From NCBI RefSeq assembly GCF_000247695.1, contig NW_004624777.1, forward strand, positions 991,691 to 1,055,690: a DNA stretch of 64,000 nucleotides, given 5' to 3'. The notes under the pieces are model-generated. The model saw nothing but the letters and a program-made list of their open reading frames with translations, had not been told where the DNA came from and searched no databases. The first letter of the stretch is position 1. Each line of letters opens with the position of its first letter. The stretch comes from Heterocephalus glaber. Taxonomy: Eukaryota > Chordata > Mammalia > Rodentia > Bathyergidae. Below, one piece after another: positions 34,239 to 46,718 of the stretch. The translations under genes and the position numbers were made by a program.

Positions 34239-34364
34239 ACAGGGGAGAGGAATGTGGAAAAAAAGAATCAAGATATGTACAGGTACAAATTCCCTATGAT
34301 GAATGTGATCATTATGTATATCTAAAGTATACCAATAGAATTAATTTTTAAAAATAGGAAGCAA

Positions 34365-35680
34365 ACTTTTCCTTTGGGTGATGATTACTCTTTTCCTGGC
34401 ATTCCATAAATACATATAATGTAGACTTTAGAATACTAATACAAAAGCAATTAATGTTATGTTACGTGATGTGGAATACAAAGAAAGAAAGGAAGCTGTT
34501 TAACATAAGTATATATGTGCACAAGCATAGTCTTAATAAAAATAAAGAAAATACTCATGACAAGTACAATCCTGTTTTCTGTACCTGGTTAGGAGACCAT
34601 GGCATGTATTTATAACTACCTTTTTCTATAAATTATCTGTATTCTATTGACCTTCAGCAAACATTTCAGCAGGTCTTGGTCCTTTACCTTGTGAGATGAT
34701 CTACATCTTCATTTGTAAAGGGTCTGACTGTACTGGGTTGTTATAGTTTTCCATTGATCTTAATAACTAGGTATGATAGTATTAGGAAACACCCTAAGGG
34801 ATCTTCTGCACCTCATAATATTCTTCTTTATGTCCATTGTGGAGTAGCAGTCAGATTTGCCCTTTATGGTCTAGATCAGTCATCCCTGAAAATACCATCC
34901 TCCCTTTTTAACCGGTTGATACAGAAGTATGAGGAACCCCAAATCTCTAGGAAAAAGTCTTAATTTTCAATTCATGGAAATCAAGAAACCAAACAAAGCT
35001 AGTATGAGAGAGAGAAATCAAAAAGCATTCTCATTCTGGAACATAAAAGTATAAATGCAAGTCAAATATGTTATGGTTTTCATAATTCATATATGGCTTT
35101 TATAAATAACTTTATATCTTCTGTGTATTTTTGTAAAATATATATAATTTTTATAAATACATAATCAAGACATACAACTAGATGTTAGCATTAACCATAT
35201 ATTTTATAGATGCATAAACTTTTTATTATATATTCTTCAAATACACCATGGAAGTCTTAGTTTGGTCCTCTCTAGATCCCTCAAGACTAATTTCATTATA
35301 CTTCATTCAATCAGAATTTGGAAAGAGCATGAGATTGGAAATTTAATAACATTTACCTCAAACTCTTCCCCCAGACAAATGTCATGACATTTAGCCCCCA
35401 GATAACAAAGATCTTGAATCTGCATCTCTACCCTCTTTTGTGCCTCCTAGGTATCACTCTCCTACCTGAACATTCTTCCAAGGAGCAATCTGTGCTGGAG
35501 AAGTCCTCAAGATAATGTGAAGATGTTTTAAATTTGCACCTATGACTTAATTGTTTGGCAGTAATAAGTGAAATAGAGCCTTCTCCTTCCCATTACTGCC
35601 AACCCAAACAGGAAACTATCAAACCCCCCAGAATAACTGATTGCGGTTCAAAATATAAGCAGAGTGAAGATTCACTTTAG
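34365..35680. other. Intergenic, AT-rich, no feature recognised
   Basis: No supported ORF, RNA gene or repeat family. Confidence 0.45.
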
Positions 35681-35684
35681 AAAG

Positions 35685-36470
35685 ACATGGATAAGATGTG
35701 AAAAGCACAGGCAATACAACAAAAAATAAACAAGTGGGATTATATTAAACAGAAAAACTTTGTACAGTTAAAGGCATCTATATGAAATAGGAGAAAATAT
35801 TTGCAAATCATATGTCTGATAGGGATGCAATCTCTAAAATATATAAGAAGCTCCTTCAACATACTAGTAAAAAAACTAATGTCCAAATTAAAAATGGGGT
35901 ATGAACTCAAATAGTTGTTTCTCTAAACAAAAAGACACACAAATGGCCAAAAAGTATATGAGAAGATACTTAGCATCAATAATTATTGGGGAATGCAAAT
36001 AAAAATTACAATGAGATATCACATCACATAAAAATGACAACAAATTTTAGTGAGGGAAGAACTTGGATGCCTAGCATGCTGTTGGTATGAATGCAAAATG
36101 ATGCAGCCACTATGGTAACCAGTATGGAAGTTACTCAAAAATTTAAAAATAAAATTACCATATAATCCTACAATCTTGCTTCTGGGTATTTATCCAAAAA
36201 ATTGAGATCAGAGTCTTGAAGACTATTAGCACTCTCATGTTCATTACAGCATTATTCACAATAGCCAAGATATAGAAACAACCTATGTGCCCATGAACAG
36301 ATGAGTGGAAAAACAAAATGTGGCATGTACACACAACAGATCACTACTCAACCTTAAAAAGGAGGTGAATTCCATGATCTTCAGCAACATGGATGAACCT
36401 GGAGAACCTTGTGTTAAAAGGATATTGCACATTACACATTCTCTTAAAAATTTGTTGAGAGGGTAGATCT
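35685..36470 (+). mobile_element. Ancient L1 (L1M-type) ORF2 3' region
   Basis: AAGTGGGATTATATTAAAC, GAGAAAATATTTGCAAATCA, GGTATTTATCCAAAAAATTG, CATTATTCACAATAGCCAAG and GATGAACCTGGAGAACC are conserved blocks from the end of old L1 ORF2, in order on the plus strand. It is a decayed, 5'-truncated copy distinct from the younger L1s at 1-6.8 kb and 26.7-34.4 kb. Confidence 0.88.
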
Positions 36471-36867
36471 CATGTTAAGCATTTTAAACCACAACAAAAC
36501 AAAATTGGGAAAAAGGGAGAATGTACCTGGCTCTTTGCTGTTATTGAATCAAGCATTTGGTTGGGGGGAGAGGCAAAGGTTTCTGGGAATAGGAAAGGAG
36601 AAGCCACGGACAGCCTACTTTTAACTTATCAATGTCACATGCACACAAGGAAAATGTCTGCATAGAATATCAGTTTCACTTGCCAAATGTCGGTTTGATG
36701 AGTGTGAGCAGAAACAGGATCACCTCAAGCAGTTTTAAATATAAATGTAAACTTAAAAGTCCCTTAAACTGGGCTTTAGAAACATTTTTTTGGAACTTAT
36801 ATTTAAATGTATTTGTCTGATTCTTAGAATTATGTATCAACCACTAAGCAATATTCTATTGTCAAGG

Positions 36868-36958
36868 GAGGGCCAGGGATGTAGCTCAGCGGTGCAGCAC
36901 CTGCCTGGCAAGTGCGAGGCCTTGAGTTTAATTCCAGGCACCAAGACAAACAAAGAAA
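36868..36958 (+). mobile_element. ID-type SINE of a second subfamily
   Basis: GGCCAGGGATGTAGCTCAGC, GGTGCAGCACCTGCCTGGCA, then AGTTTAATTCCAGGCACCAA and an A-rich tail. The body (CAGCACCTGCCTGGCAAGTG) differs from the common copies in this window, which read CCGCCTGCCTTGCAAGCACA, so it is a separate ID lineage. Confidence 0.85.
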
Positions 36959-36959
36959 C

Positions 36960-37955
36960 ATATTATCTGGGGACCCCCCCCAAGTACTAATAGGCTGAAA
37001 TTGAAGACAATTTCTGGAAGTATTTTACTTGTTGGAGGAGGAAGGTCATGTGCAAGAAGGAACACAAAGAGAAGTACTTGAAAGTTCAGTACTAAATTTG
37101 GAGACAGTTTGACTTGTAATTGATACAGAGCTCCACTGTATGCTCATATGCTACAAACCTTCACACATCAGAGAAGAATGGGAAGAACTGACTTAAAAAA
37201 AAAAAGTTCAAGCTGGCATGAAATGTAGGGCAAACTGTCAAGTTGGAAGGCAAAAAGCCAGTTGCAAAACTATTTAGTATACATCCATATATGATAAAAA
37301 TGAAAGATAATAATATTTTTGTACAGAGAAGGAAAAAATGTCACAATAGAAGTAGAATTTTTAAAGATAGATTTTTTGTGGAAATGAATTAGAGTGAAGA
37401 TTCAAATTTTATGTTATGTGTTGTAGTAATATAATGGTTTACATGCACACACATGTAACACTACTTTAGAAATAAAAAATATTTTTAAGTTGGGGAAAGA
37501 GCAAGAAGGGGAACAAGACCCTCACTTCTCCTTCTCACTTTTCTCCAGGAAAGTCTAACCAAAGAAACAGCATGGAGTAACTCAGGCTCCAATGGTTCTA
37601 TCTGAATTCTGTCATTGGCTTTCCGCATTCCCATGAAAAGCTTGCTGCCTTTCAATCTGAAATTCAGGTAGTGGCCATGTGTGAGCTTCTTAAATGCTAA
37701 GTGTATAATCAAGAATTTATATGAGAAAAAAAGTGTATTACCACAAATCAGAAGAATACAATTAACAAACACTTAGTGTGGCATCAAAGCAAATCCTATG
37801 TAGAATAAGCCCATGGTTAACAAATATTAAAAGTAGATTTTTGCCAGTGAATTTCATGGAAAGAGTATCTTTCCCAAAGGAAGTGAAGGAAAGTCATGCC
37901 TTCCAGCACTGGCTTTATTTGTAACCCATCATAGGATTTGATACAGGGCTCTTAT
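36960..37955. other. Intergenic, no feature recognised
   Basis: AT-rich sequence without a supported ORF; a 95-codon minus ORF (37772-37485) shows no recognisable domain. Confidence 0.45.
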
Positions 37956-37959
37956 TAGC

Positions 37960-38080
37960 GGTGTGAAAATAGGGAACTGATCCTTAGTTTCTTCATCAGT
38001 AAAATGTGGAAAACAATAGTATCTACCTCATAAGGTGGTTATATGGATTAATGATATGATGCCTTGGTTCAGGACATAGC
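37960..38080 (+). mobile_element. MIR SINE fragment
   Basis: TTAGTTTCTTCATCAGTAAA, TAGTATCTACCTCATAAGG and ATATGGATTAATGATATGAT follow the MIR right-half order. Confidence 0.75.
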
Positions 38081-38106
38081 TCTCAACTCAGAGCTTGATG
38101 TGTAGT

Positions 38107-38125
38107 GGAAACCTCCCCCCCCCCC
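38107..38125 (+). repeat. Poly-C tract
   Basis: CTCC followed by an uninterrupted C run, at the end of the MIR-like segment. Confidence 0.85.
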
Positions 38126-38599
38126 CAAATATCTGCTATTTCAAAAAAATTAGGGCAAAAGAAAATAAATATGTTCAAGGACAAAACAGAAAAAAAAACA
38201 AAGGCAGTTACATATGCAAAAACACCAAATGATTAAATAGAGGTTTATTAACACCATATTACAGATGCATTATGTCATATGTAAGCATATAGCAAATTCT
38301 AGATAATACTATAAGCAAATACCAAGCAAAGTTATTATGGTAGTATAAGATATAATACAGGTCTAGGATGGGAAAATTCTACACAATAAGAGAAACAGCA
38401 TACTTTGTCAATTATTTTTCTTCTGTCTCTAGCTCTCTATATACATTTTAAAGACTGTTTACAAATGTTCAAGCCAAGCCTGGGTGTAAACTTTCTCCTA
38501 TTTTTATCAATCTACTCCTCATGTATTCTATTCTAGTGAGTTCTGGTTCACAAATAAGCTCTAGAGTTCATAACTATGCTGGTAGATTTAGAAAGATGA

Positions 38600-38785
38600 A
38601 TGTATTTAGAGCCAGATGTATCTAAGTTCCAGTTCCTGTATTAACTTTGTGACCTTGAATATATTATGTAATTACTTTGTTCTCTGGTCTGGTCACTGAG
38701 AATACAGTGATGTCCTCATGTGAGCATTGTTGTCAGGATTAAATGTCTGTATTTCAAATACTTGGCATTTAATATGTGCTTAATG
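38600..38785 (+). mobile_element. MIR SINE
   Basis: GAGCCAGATGTATCTAAGTT, TAACTTTGTGACCTTGAATA, TTGTCAGGATTAAATGTCTG and TTGGCATTTAATATGTGCTT follow the MIR consensus from its left region to its tail. Confidence 0.8.
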
Positions 38786-38789
38786 TTGT

Positions 38790-41685
38790 TAGTGTCCCTG
38801 ATTTTCCCAAAAAGGAACTTAGAGATCACCACTCTTCTCATTTTATAAATGAGAAAGACTAAGTCCACAGAAGGTTAAAAAAAAAATAATAACCCAAAGT
38901 TCTATTTCTATACCCTTTCCACTGCTGTCCGTTCTCTTATTAGCTTGCATAACTTCAGTGGAGAAAACTCAATGGAATCCAAATATATTCTTTTCCATTT
39001 TTTAATATAGGTAGGCCACCAAGAGACTTTTAAAGTAGCAGTGAGTTTTATGAAAGGTAATAAGTAGTCTAAGAACTATTTCAAGTCCTCAGAGATATTA
39101 AAAATAGAAATTCTGTTCATCCAAGCTTTCCATAGCAGAACATAAGTATTCTGTATGCTTTGGCACCAAAAACTCCAGAACTGTCTATTTATCTTCACAT
39201 TTCAACCCAGGTCTCCCAGAATGGCTGCCCATGTAATTGGCAAAGCAACTGGCCTTTACAATTTAAGGCAGTGAAGTTTGCTCAGCACACAGATGCATTT
39301 GAGGCACAGCTCACTGCTAGTAATCAACGGGACTCGTACAAAATGCAGTGGAAATGTTGTGATTCTCACCCAGCTTCCATATCTCTGTCATCTTTTTTCA
39401 TGCCTGAAGATCATGCAGGGACTACCTAAGGGAACCCATGATCATGTACAGGATGAGAGGAGGCAAAATTCAACAACCTGTAATTTACAGTTTGGCCTCT
39501 TTATCTGAGGAAGAATGACAGGCTTTATTTGGAAGGAAAGAGATATTCAATACTACCATTTTCAAATGGTCAACCAAAAGAGTCTTATTTCTTTAATAAC
39601 ATGTTCCTAAAATGATATCTTATCATAATAAAACTAGTCGAGTTTTATTTGGTTATTTTAAATTGTATGTATGCTTACTTGTCTCTCTCATTTAAAGTTC
39701 TTACTGCATCCAGAAAAAACAAGAAACACTAAATGTTGCTAAGGCTTCTTGTAGTTGCTGTAATGCCTGAAAACTCAACCATTGGAAAAAGGACACTTTC
39801 TGGACTACGTTAGTTGCTCTTCCAGAGTCACTCAGATAGCAGAGCTGTATGGATCTACAGAGGCCTGACAAATGCAAAGGCCTACGAGATACTCACCTAT
39901 GGCTCTGGGGGTGAAGTGCTGCTTCTAGAAATGACTAGTTTACCTGGTATTGTGGAGCTTTTCTAGCCTGTGTGCTGAAAGTTGCTAATATGTTAAATGC
40001 CACTTAAAAGGACAGAGTATATTGTGTAAGAGATAATACTAAACAGCCAAACCTCTATCCTGCTAAGTATTAATGTATTTGGTTCTGTTTGTTACATACA
40101 ATGTTTCTCAGAAGCAAAATTCAGTAAGATTCATAATTAAATATGGACATTTCAAACACATCCTGAAAGTACTATTAGATTACTCTATGCTGCCCCATTT
40201 ATAAAGTTGGAAAGATTATACCAAGAGGTAATTATAGACAAAAAATGGATATTTTCTTATTTCCAAATCATGGAGAATTGACTGGATATTAATCTTGGCA
40301 GGTATTTATGGGAGAAGAAAAGCTGTTGCTTTTGAAACTGTGTTTAAACCCAGTAGTTTTATGCCAATAAATAGAACCAGCATCAGTTACATTTCTTGGT
40401 TGTAAGATGGTTATATTTTACAGTGTTCTAACTGAATCTCATCACCCATAACCAGATCACTCTGCTCTGATCCTTCTGTTTCACGTCTTTGTTTTCTTTC
40501 AAAAATATCCCCATTTCCGAAGCATCCCAGGGGATGGCTGGATCCTGCAAGGTTATTTGATGTGCCAGTCCCTGGCTCAGAGTCTCCAAATTACATTTCT
40601 AGCAAGTTTTGAGAAAACTTTCCCCTTTCCTGAAAGTTTTCCTCTGTGGCATAGTAGAATGATGAGTTCCCTTGTGCTGCTTCAGTCTTAGCTCTGTTTT
40701 TAATGGGTCTTTTATGAGGACTTGGAGTCCTCTGGTATACTGCCTCCCTCCCCAACTCTGGGATAGCTGGTTTCTATTAGGATCTAAATAAGGGCATCAC
40801 AACAGTGTCACCATGCCTAAGACCTTGAATTTTTCAATCTTGGACCAATTTTCTGTGATGTAGATCAACAACCTTGTATTTCTTTTGCTCTTTGAAAGAA
40901 TATTTTAAGATACATTTCAAAGTGTTAGATGGATGGATCTGAAAAGCCACTTTAAATTTTGATTACTAAGATTGTTTCTCATGGTTGGGAAGGAGTGTAG
41001 AGAGAAATGAAGGAAATCCTGTCCAGATGCATGCTCAACCACTCCTAGGAAATGAAGTATCTATCAGTGAGATACAGTTTTAAAAGAGAGAATAACGATT
41101 TAGGTCACAATTTCCAGGGTGAGATGCATAGAGGAGAGAATCCAAAACCTTAATGAAATAAGGCTCTATTAGATCTCTTGCTTTTCTCGATCTCTCAAAC
41201 CTCCTAAAAGAAGAAATGAGATAAAACTACTTCTTTCCGCACTCTGCTTCCTCTCTCTGTTCTTGTTTCTTCCATTTCTCACATTCAAAACAACAATAAA
41301 GGCCCAAATCCCTTACCACAGTGCATTTTTCTGGCCCAAACCCTCCAGAGAAAATCCAATGGTGAGTGTGCCCTGATGTCTCCCAGGTCCTGCAGACAAC
41401 TCTCAATGGAGGACAGCTGATGTCTGGCAGTGGTCACTTTGCTTGGTCTTGGGGAGAGAGGCAAAAGGCCAGCTCCCTGCTGATTTCATCTCTGTCACAC
41501 CATGTCTAAGTGGGGAAGGGAGTGGCTGGAGATGCTCCAGATGACCTTGTTGTTTAAGTCACAGGCTAGCTTTTGTTTTGTTTTGCTTCCAGCCAGCTAA
41601 TGCATAGAGACATAAAAAACACTCTGGGTGAGTTGCTGCAAGCTTTTTGGGGTGAAAATGTGCTGAAACCAAGTCCAGAGTGAAC
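38790..41685. other. Repeat-poor intergenic stretch 3' of NDNF, no gene recognised
   Basis: About 2.9 kb without recognisable transposons. ORFs of 76-89 codons near 39160-39508 have no domain signature. The part at 39700-40000 is more GC-balanced than its surroundings but shows nothing decisive. Confidence 0.4.
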
Positions 41686-41689
41686 CCTA

Positions 41690-41770
41690 ACTGGGAATAA
41701 AGAAATCTAGTTCCTAATCATATTTGGGCCTCAATTTCCTCATCTGTAAGTGAGATCACAGAACTACATG
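41690..41770 (+). mobile_element. MIR SINE fragment
   Basis: TTTGGGCCTCAATTTCCTCA then TCTGTAAGTGAGATCA is the MIR core-right block. Confidence 0.7.
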
Positions 41771-42355
41771 ACCTGTGGAAAGAGCTAGTAGGGCATGGAA
41801 AGGGATCCTAGATCATTTTCAAGGCAACAGATGCTTTGAAATATGTTCCAAATTGTGTTTGTGTGGGTGGTTTCATTGAGGACGTCTGCACCCTCAAAAA
41901 CCATTATGAATCAAGCCTTTTTCAAACTCTAAAATTTGTCAACATTAATTTTTAAAACTTGAAGTATTGTTGTCATTTGTCTAGTGAGGATTGTGAAATT
42001 TTGATTTTTTTCAAATGTGTTCTAGAGTAACAAAAATCAAGAATGGATAAGTCCTTTTCAGAACTAATCCTTGAATGATTGTTTAAAAAAATTAAACCAG
42101 GTATTGACTGTAATGTAATTAATTTAACCAAAAAAAATCAGCTAGAATTCTTTATAAATTCTGAAATATTTTAGATTTTTAAAAACCAGAGTTTATAATT
42201 AAAGAAGTAGACTAATGACCTCATAGTCTCAAGTGTGTGTGCATACAAACTTAGACTGGAAATACTTTGTCTTCAAGACTAACAAAATGACCATAAATTT
42301 TTTTTCTTATAAGTTTGTGGTTTGAAGTGGTCAGTTATAGTTAATACACATATTG

Positions 42356-42543
42356 TTTTGTTTTGTGGTACAAGGGATTGAACCCAGGGACTTCCTATTA
42401 AGTTTTATCCCTGTTTTTTTTTTTTTTTTTTTGGTGTTATTTTTGAGATAGGATCTCCTTAAGTGGCTAAGTTGCCCAGACTGGGCTTGAACTTGTGATT
42501 CTCCTGCCCTAGCCTCCCAGACTGCTGGGGTTACAAATGTGCA
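42356..42543 (-). mobile_element. B1-dID composite SINE
   Basis: Antisense: GTGGTACAAGGGATTGAACC (ID half), then a 20-T run, GAGATAGGATCTCCTTAAGT, GACTGGGCTTGAACTTGTGA and CTAGCCTCCCAGACTGCTGG (B1 half). Same architecture as the copy at 31345-31520. Confidence 0.85.
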
Positions 42544-42544
42544 G

Positions 42545-43925
42545 TGCACACATTCTTAAGGAAATCTGAAATGGCCTTGAAGTAAAATTGCTTGAAATCA
42601 TTAACAAGCCATTTCTTTTTGGAAAATGACCCACAGAAGATTTTTTTACATCAAGAATTGGAGCTTTGTATTCTGGTTAGAATTCTGGAATCTAAACAAT
42701 TACCTAGCTGTTTTGTCTATAAGAAATTCTTAATTTATTCCTGTATTTCTGGTCTTTAATTTTCTTTTTGCACTTGAAAAGCAAATATAGTGAACTAAAT
42801 GTCCTCAAAGACTCCTCTTTCCTCAATGATATGTGACTGTACTTGTAACTGAAAATGACCTGTATAAGACATATAGCTTTCCTGGAGCTTAATGTGGCAG
42901 ACAAGGTTGTCCTTTCATATTTGCTAATTTCTTGTTCTTTTGTCAGTTAAGAACAAGTTTTTCTTTCTTGTTCCTATTTACCCTAATTCTCCAAAAATCT
43001 AAGCACATTAGCAAATATGAGAGCTTAATCATAATAGATTTTCCTCTTTCTTTGTGAATGATACAGGTTTCAAAATGTGTATTTCATTTTCCCGTAGTTA
43101 TAAAAAGGCAAATTTCACTAGGACCATGAAAGAAGTCTCAGATTTATCCAGACTATTTATAAACCACCATCACAGCTGGCTGAAAAGTGAAAGCTTGGTT
43201 AAATTGACTTGGCCTGGTTCCCAGGGTTTTCTGGGCATTAAGCAATATCTGAGAGTTAAGTCCATCACCTTGAGAAGCAGCAATAACTCTCTGATTCATT
43301 ATAGGCTCCTCTAACCCATTACTCTATAAACTAATGCATATGCATATCATATAACAAAGTTAATTCTCCTTCTAAGTCACCACACTTATAATAGGATATA
43401 ACACTTATGGGCTGTTGTCAACTTTAGTCTCTCCTTCTAAGGTGGTTGCTTACATGACCATTGAGTATGTATTCTTTACCTTTAAAAAATTCTTTCAGAT
43501 GTCATTCCTATTTGAAACAGATGTGGTCAATTTCATTTGAATATCTTGATACTGAGGAGTTGTATGACATGCTTTAAGGGAGATAGTTTTCCCCAACGTG
43601 AGCAGAGCACATTTCCTAAGGACCACTTAAACTGCTTTAGTGGCAGCAATTCTGAACTCCACAGGGAATGTCACTCATGAATACCCCTATCTGAAATGTA
43701 GTGGCACCATGCAGGGGGCAATATAGAGATGAACAGATTATCTCAGTCCCCACTTGTATTCACAAAATTTTGTAATTTATAATCATAGAATTCACCCAAA
43801 AGACTACCTCTGTTGACAGAAGGCATCTAAATGTCATTTTATGAAAATCTATCACTTCCTGAGTTTATAGATGGGAAAAGGAGCTGATTTGAAGGAATAC
43901 ATTTTCCCAAAGATATATTATTATT
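42545..43925. other. Intergenic, no feature recognised
   Basis: AT-rich, no supported ORF or repeat. Confidence 0.4.
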
Positions 43926-43931
43926 ATTATT

Positions 43932-44017
43932 ATTTTTTTTTTTGGTGGGGGATTGAACTCGAGTCCTTGCGCTTGCGCAGCAGGCAGCGAAACTACTGAG
44001 CTAAATCCCTGGCCCCC
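43932..44017 (-). mobile_element. ID-like SINE
   Basis: An (ATT)n and T-run tail, then GGGGGATTGAACTCGAGTCC through GAGCTAAATCCCTGGCCCC. Target-site duplication CAAAG(A/G)TATATTATT at 43909 and 44017. Confidence 0.92.
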
Positions 44018-44699
44018 AAAGGTATATTATTTTGAGTGATTGGAAATTCCAGACATTTCTGAATCTTGGTCAAGTGATCTCATGACATCTCATGATCTCT
44101 GAATAGAACTGGTGGGGAAGGAAAGTCCTTAACACCACCCTTTCTGCAGTTGCTGATAATTTCAGTTATCTCTTGCCTAAATTGTATCTTACACCAAAAT
44201 TACTTTTAAAAATTCATTAAAATTTTAAGTTAAGAGCTGTAGACCACTGCTATTAGAAGACAGCAGCTTTTACTTATTACTACCTAAAGTCCTAAATGGT
44301 ATTTGCTAATTTGCTTCTGCTGGAAGTTAAAATACTTATTTTTCTAATATTATAGCAGATGGAAATACTTGGAAAATCTCAATATTGTACTTAAATTCTT
44401 AAAATGTGATATAGTTCAGGTTCTTAAGGATGATTTGACAACCATTTGGCTTGTCCTCTTTTAAAACAAGACTATTATAGCTCTCTCAACTCTCACTGCT
44501 GCTGGGTCCTATTTAATGCCAAAATATACACTTCAATAATTGTTTCTAATATCGTATAACTATATAGAGAGACACAGCAGTCCCTTGTAACTATTAAAAA
44601 GAGATCGATTGTGGTGCCAAATTACAGAAAGATACAGTTTTAGGGACAGATTAGAAATTAAATACACCAAGGTAGCTGCTTGGGAAAAATGAACAGTAT

Positions 44700-45324
44700 A
44701 TAATCTAATATCTTTAATTTTATGTACATGAATATAATGCATGTCAACTTTGTACATGAGATACATATAGTATTTAAACATTTTACTCAACAAATAAGAA
44801 TTTACAATAGCAATATAACTGACTAGAGGGCTGCCCACTTAATAATACTTAGATTAGATCTGTACTTTAACAGGAAAAGAATTTAATAGTTTACAATCAT
44901 AGAGACACTGACATTTAAAACAAAACTTTATAAAATAATTTATATATATCCTAGCATCTATAGAGAGGAATGTTTTGCATTTGTGGATGTGTGCAATGAA
45001 TGGCATATTTTAAATTTTTAGGTAATAAAATAATTTAGAAGCAGTTCATGCAGTGGTCAAAGCAAGGGATGGCAGTTCCTTCAAGATGTCCTCTATCTTT
45101 GACATCAATGGCATCAAACACACTAGGTACCACAGGGGTACACTAGAATAAGTCTCCTCCAAGTTTTTATAAACATCAACATACACATGATGATATCCTT
45201 CCTTCCATAGCTCACAACTTGTACAGGTCACAACTTCTCTCAGTTGTGGGAGTAGTCAGTCTATAGGTAAAGTGATTTAAAATCCTTCCTGGAGTTCTAT
45301 GTAATATATCTCTACACAAGGTGA
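44700..45324 (-). other. NDNF: NDNF 3' UTR (extent estimated)
   Basis: Sequence directly 3' of the NDNF stop codon on the minus strand. It is AT-rich and repeat-free. I see no canonical AATAAA on the minus strand between 43.9 and 45.3 kb. The ATTAAA variant occurs at 44887-44882 and 44718-44713, so the mRNA probably ends near 44.86 or 44.69 kb. The exact end cannot be fixed from sequence alone. Confidence 0.45.
44882..44887 (-). promoter_or_regulatory. NDNF: Candidate ATTAAA poly(A) signal of NDNF
   Basis: First ATTAAA on the minus strand downstream of the stop, about 440 nt into the 3' UTR, followed within 30 nt by a pyrimidine-rich CTTTTCCTGTT. Confidence 0.35.
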
Positions 45325-46718
45325 CTAACAGAATTTCCTGGTTTTCACAATTTTACTCTGATACTTCACTGAGTGTCCCCCATGTCCTATGACATAAACA
45401 TCCAGCAGGTAAGATTTTCCGGGCTGAAGATCTTTAATGGTTTCTGTAGTCACTGCTTTCTGCAGGTTCTGGCTGTGAAAATATTTACAGAGGACCTTTT
45501 CAGATTTCTTCCTCATATCTGGTCCTAGGCATTGGTTTTGTTCTCTTTTCTTCTGGTCTTCATTGTAGTTATCATCTACTTCTTTTTTGTAGATGCAGAA
45601 CTTGTTCCTCTCCTGGGTGCCCAACCAGGCCACCGTGGCTGAAGAACAAGTACGGAGCTTATCAAAGGCTTTGATTCTCGTATCTTCAGGAAGAGAGGGA
45701 AATGACTGCTTACTAGGCCTGGTGGTGGCTAGAATTTTCAACATGGATGCTCCTTTCTTGTTTCCTTTCAGTCGAATGAGATACTTTGCTTTAGGTTTTC
45801 CTCTCAGCTGAAACTGCCGAATGCCTTCCACATTCTGAGACAGAAGAAGTTTCCCATCTCTTCTCACTTGGATTTGGATGGCATCCAGGCAAGAGTGAAT
45901 AAAGATGGTTACTTTTTGGTGAGAAGACACTGGAGCAAACCGTAGAAACTTTGCTCCCTTCCTTTTAACAAATACATCTGTCACTTTCCCATCTTTGAGC
46001 TCCACAGTCATCTGTTTTGCTTCTTCCTTGGTCCTGGCAAAGGTACCCACATAAGCAGTGCTCGTGTTGCTGTTGGTGTTGACCACGAAGATGTCAAAGT
46101 AGTACTGTGTGTCAGGTTTCAGATCAGAAACGGTGAAGATGTTCTTGTTTCCTATGCAGATCTGCTGAATGTCAACCTTGGGCCTCGAGTAGACATGGCG
46201 CCCCAATTTTGGAGAAGGCTTTGCCAGGTAGCTGCGCTCTTTACCCAGATTATCTGAAGGAAATCCAAAATGGGCAAAGTCAAAGGGGCTGAAATCTAGT
46301 CCAGGTTTTGGGGCCATCATGAAAGCATCATCGGCACTCAGCTTTGCATCCACTGCACAGAGACTTTTAAAATTGTGTTCTCTGTTGATGACCACACAGT
46401 ACTGGATGGGTTGTTTCAGCAAAGAGGCTGTGGGGCTCGGTTTCCAGGCCAAAGTGACTGTGGTGCGTCCCAGGGAAGTCACATCTACTCTGGGGTCATA
46501 TGGTAATTCAGGGTATAGCTGATCTGACTCTGGAGTGGTGGTAGCATACACTTTGAAATGTGTGTCTTTCTCTGTTGAAAGAAGTTCTAGTTGATATAAG
46601 CCAGATGGAGAGCTAGAAGAGATGAAATACTCCACATCATTGCCTTTGTAGGAGAACAGCTCTGTGCCTTCCTCATTAATGATCTGTTGCTTCTGCTGCT
46701 CAAGAGGTTCAGGGTCAC
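45325..46718 (-). CDS. NDNF: NDNF last coding exon (residues 105-568)
   Basis: Begins after the acceptor TTCCTTCTAG (46719-46720 are the AG) with codon 105 (Gly) split across the intron, and runs to TAG at 45327-45325. It encodes both fibronectin-like modules. The frame stays open upstream to 46773, but that part, including an in-frame Met, is intron. Confidence 0.96.

Larger units (their letters stand above)
26750..34360 (+). mobile_element. L1 retrotransposon copy 3, near full length, with five nested insertions
   Basis: This is the plus-strand counterpart of L1 copy 2: 5' UTR (about 26750-28330, start uncertain), ORF1 relic, ORF2 relic, and a 3' UTR with a purine-rich stretch. It ends in TTAATTTTTAAAAATAGG near 34360. 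It is interrupted by a SINE (29603), a polyadenylated retrocopy (31307), another SINE (33100), a short antisense L1 3' end (33193) and a 5'-truncated sense L1 (33587). Removing these leaves a co-linear L1 of about 6.4 kb. Numerous stops make it inactive. Confidence 0.8.
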
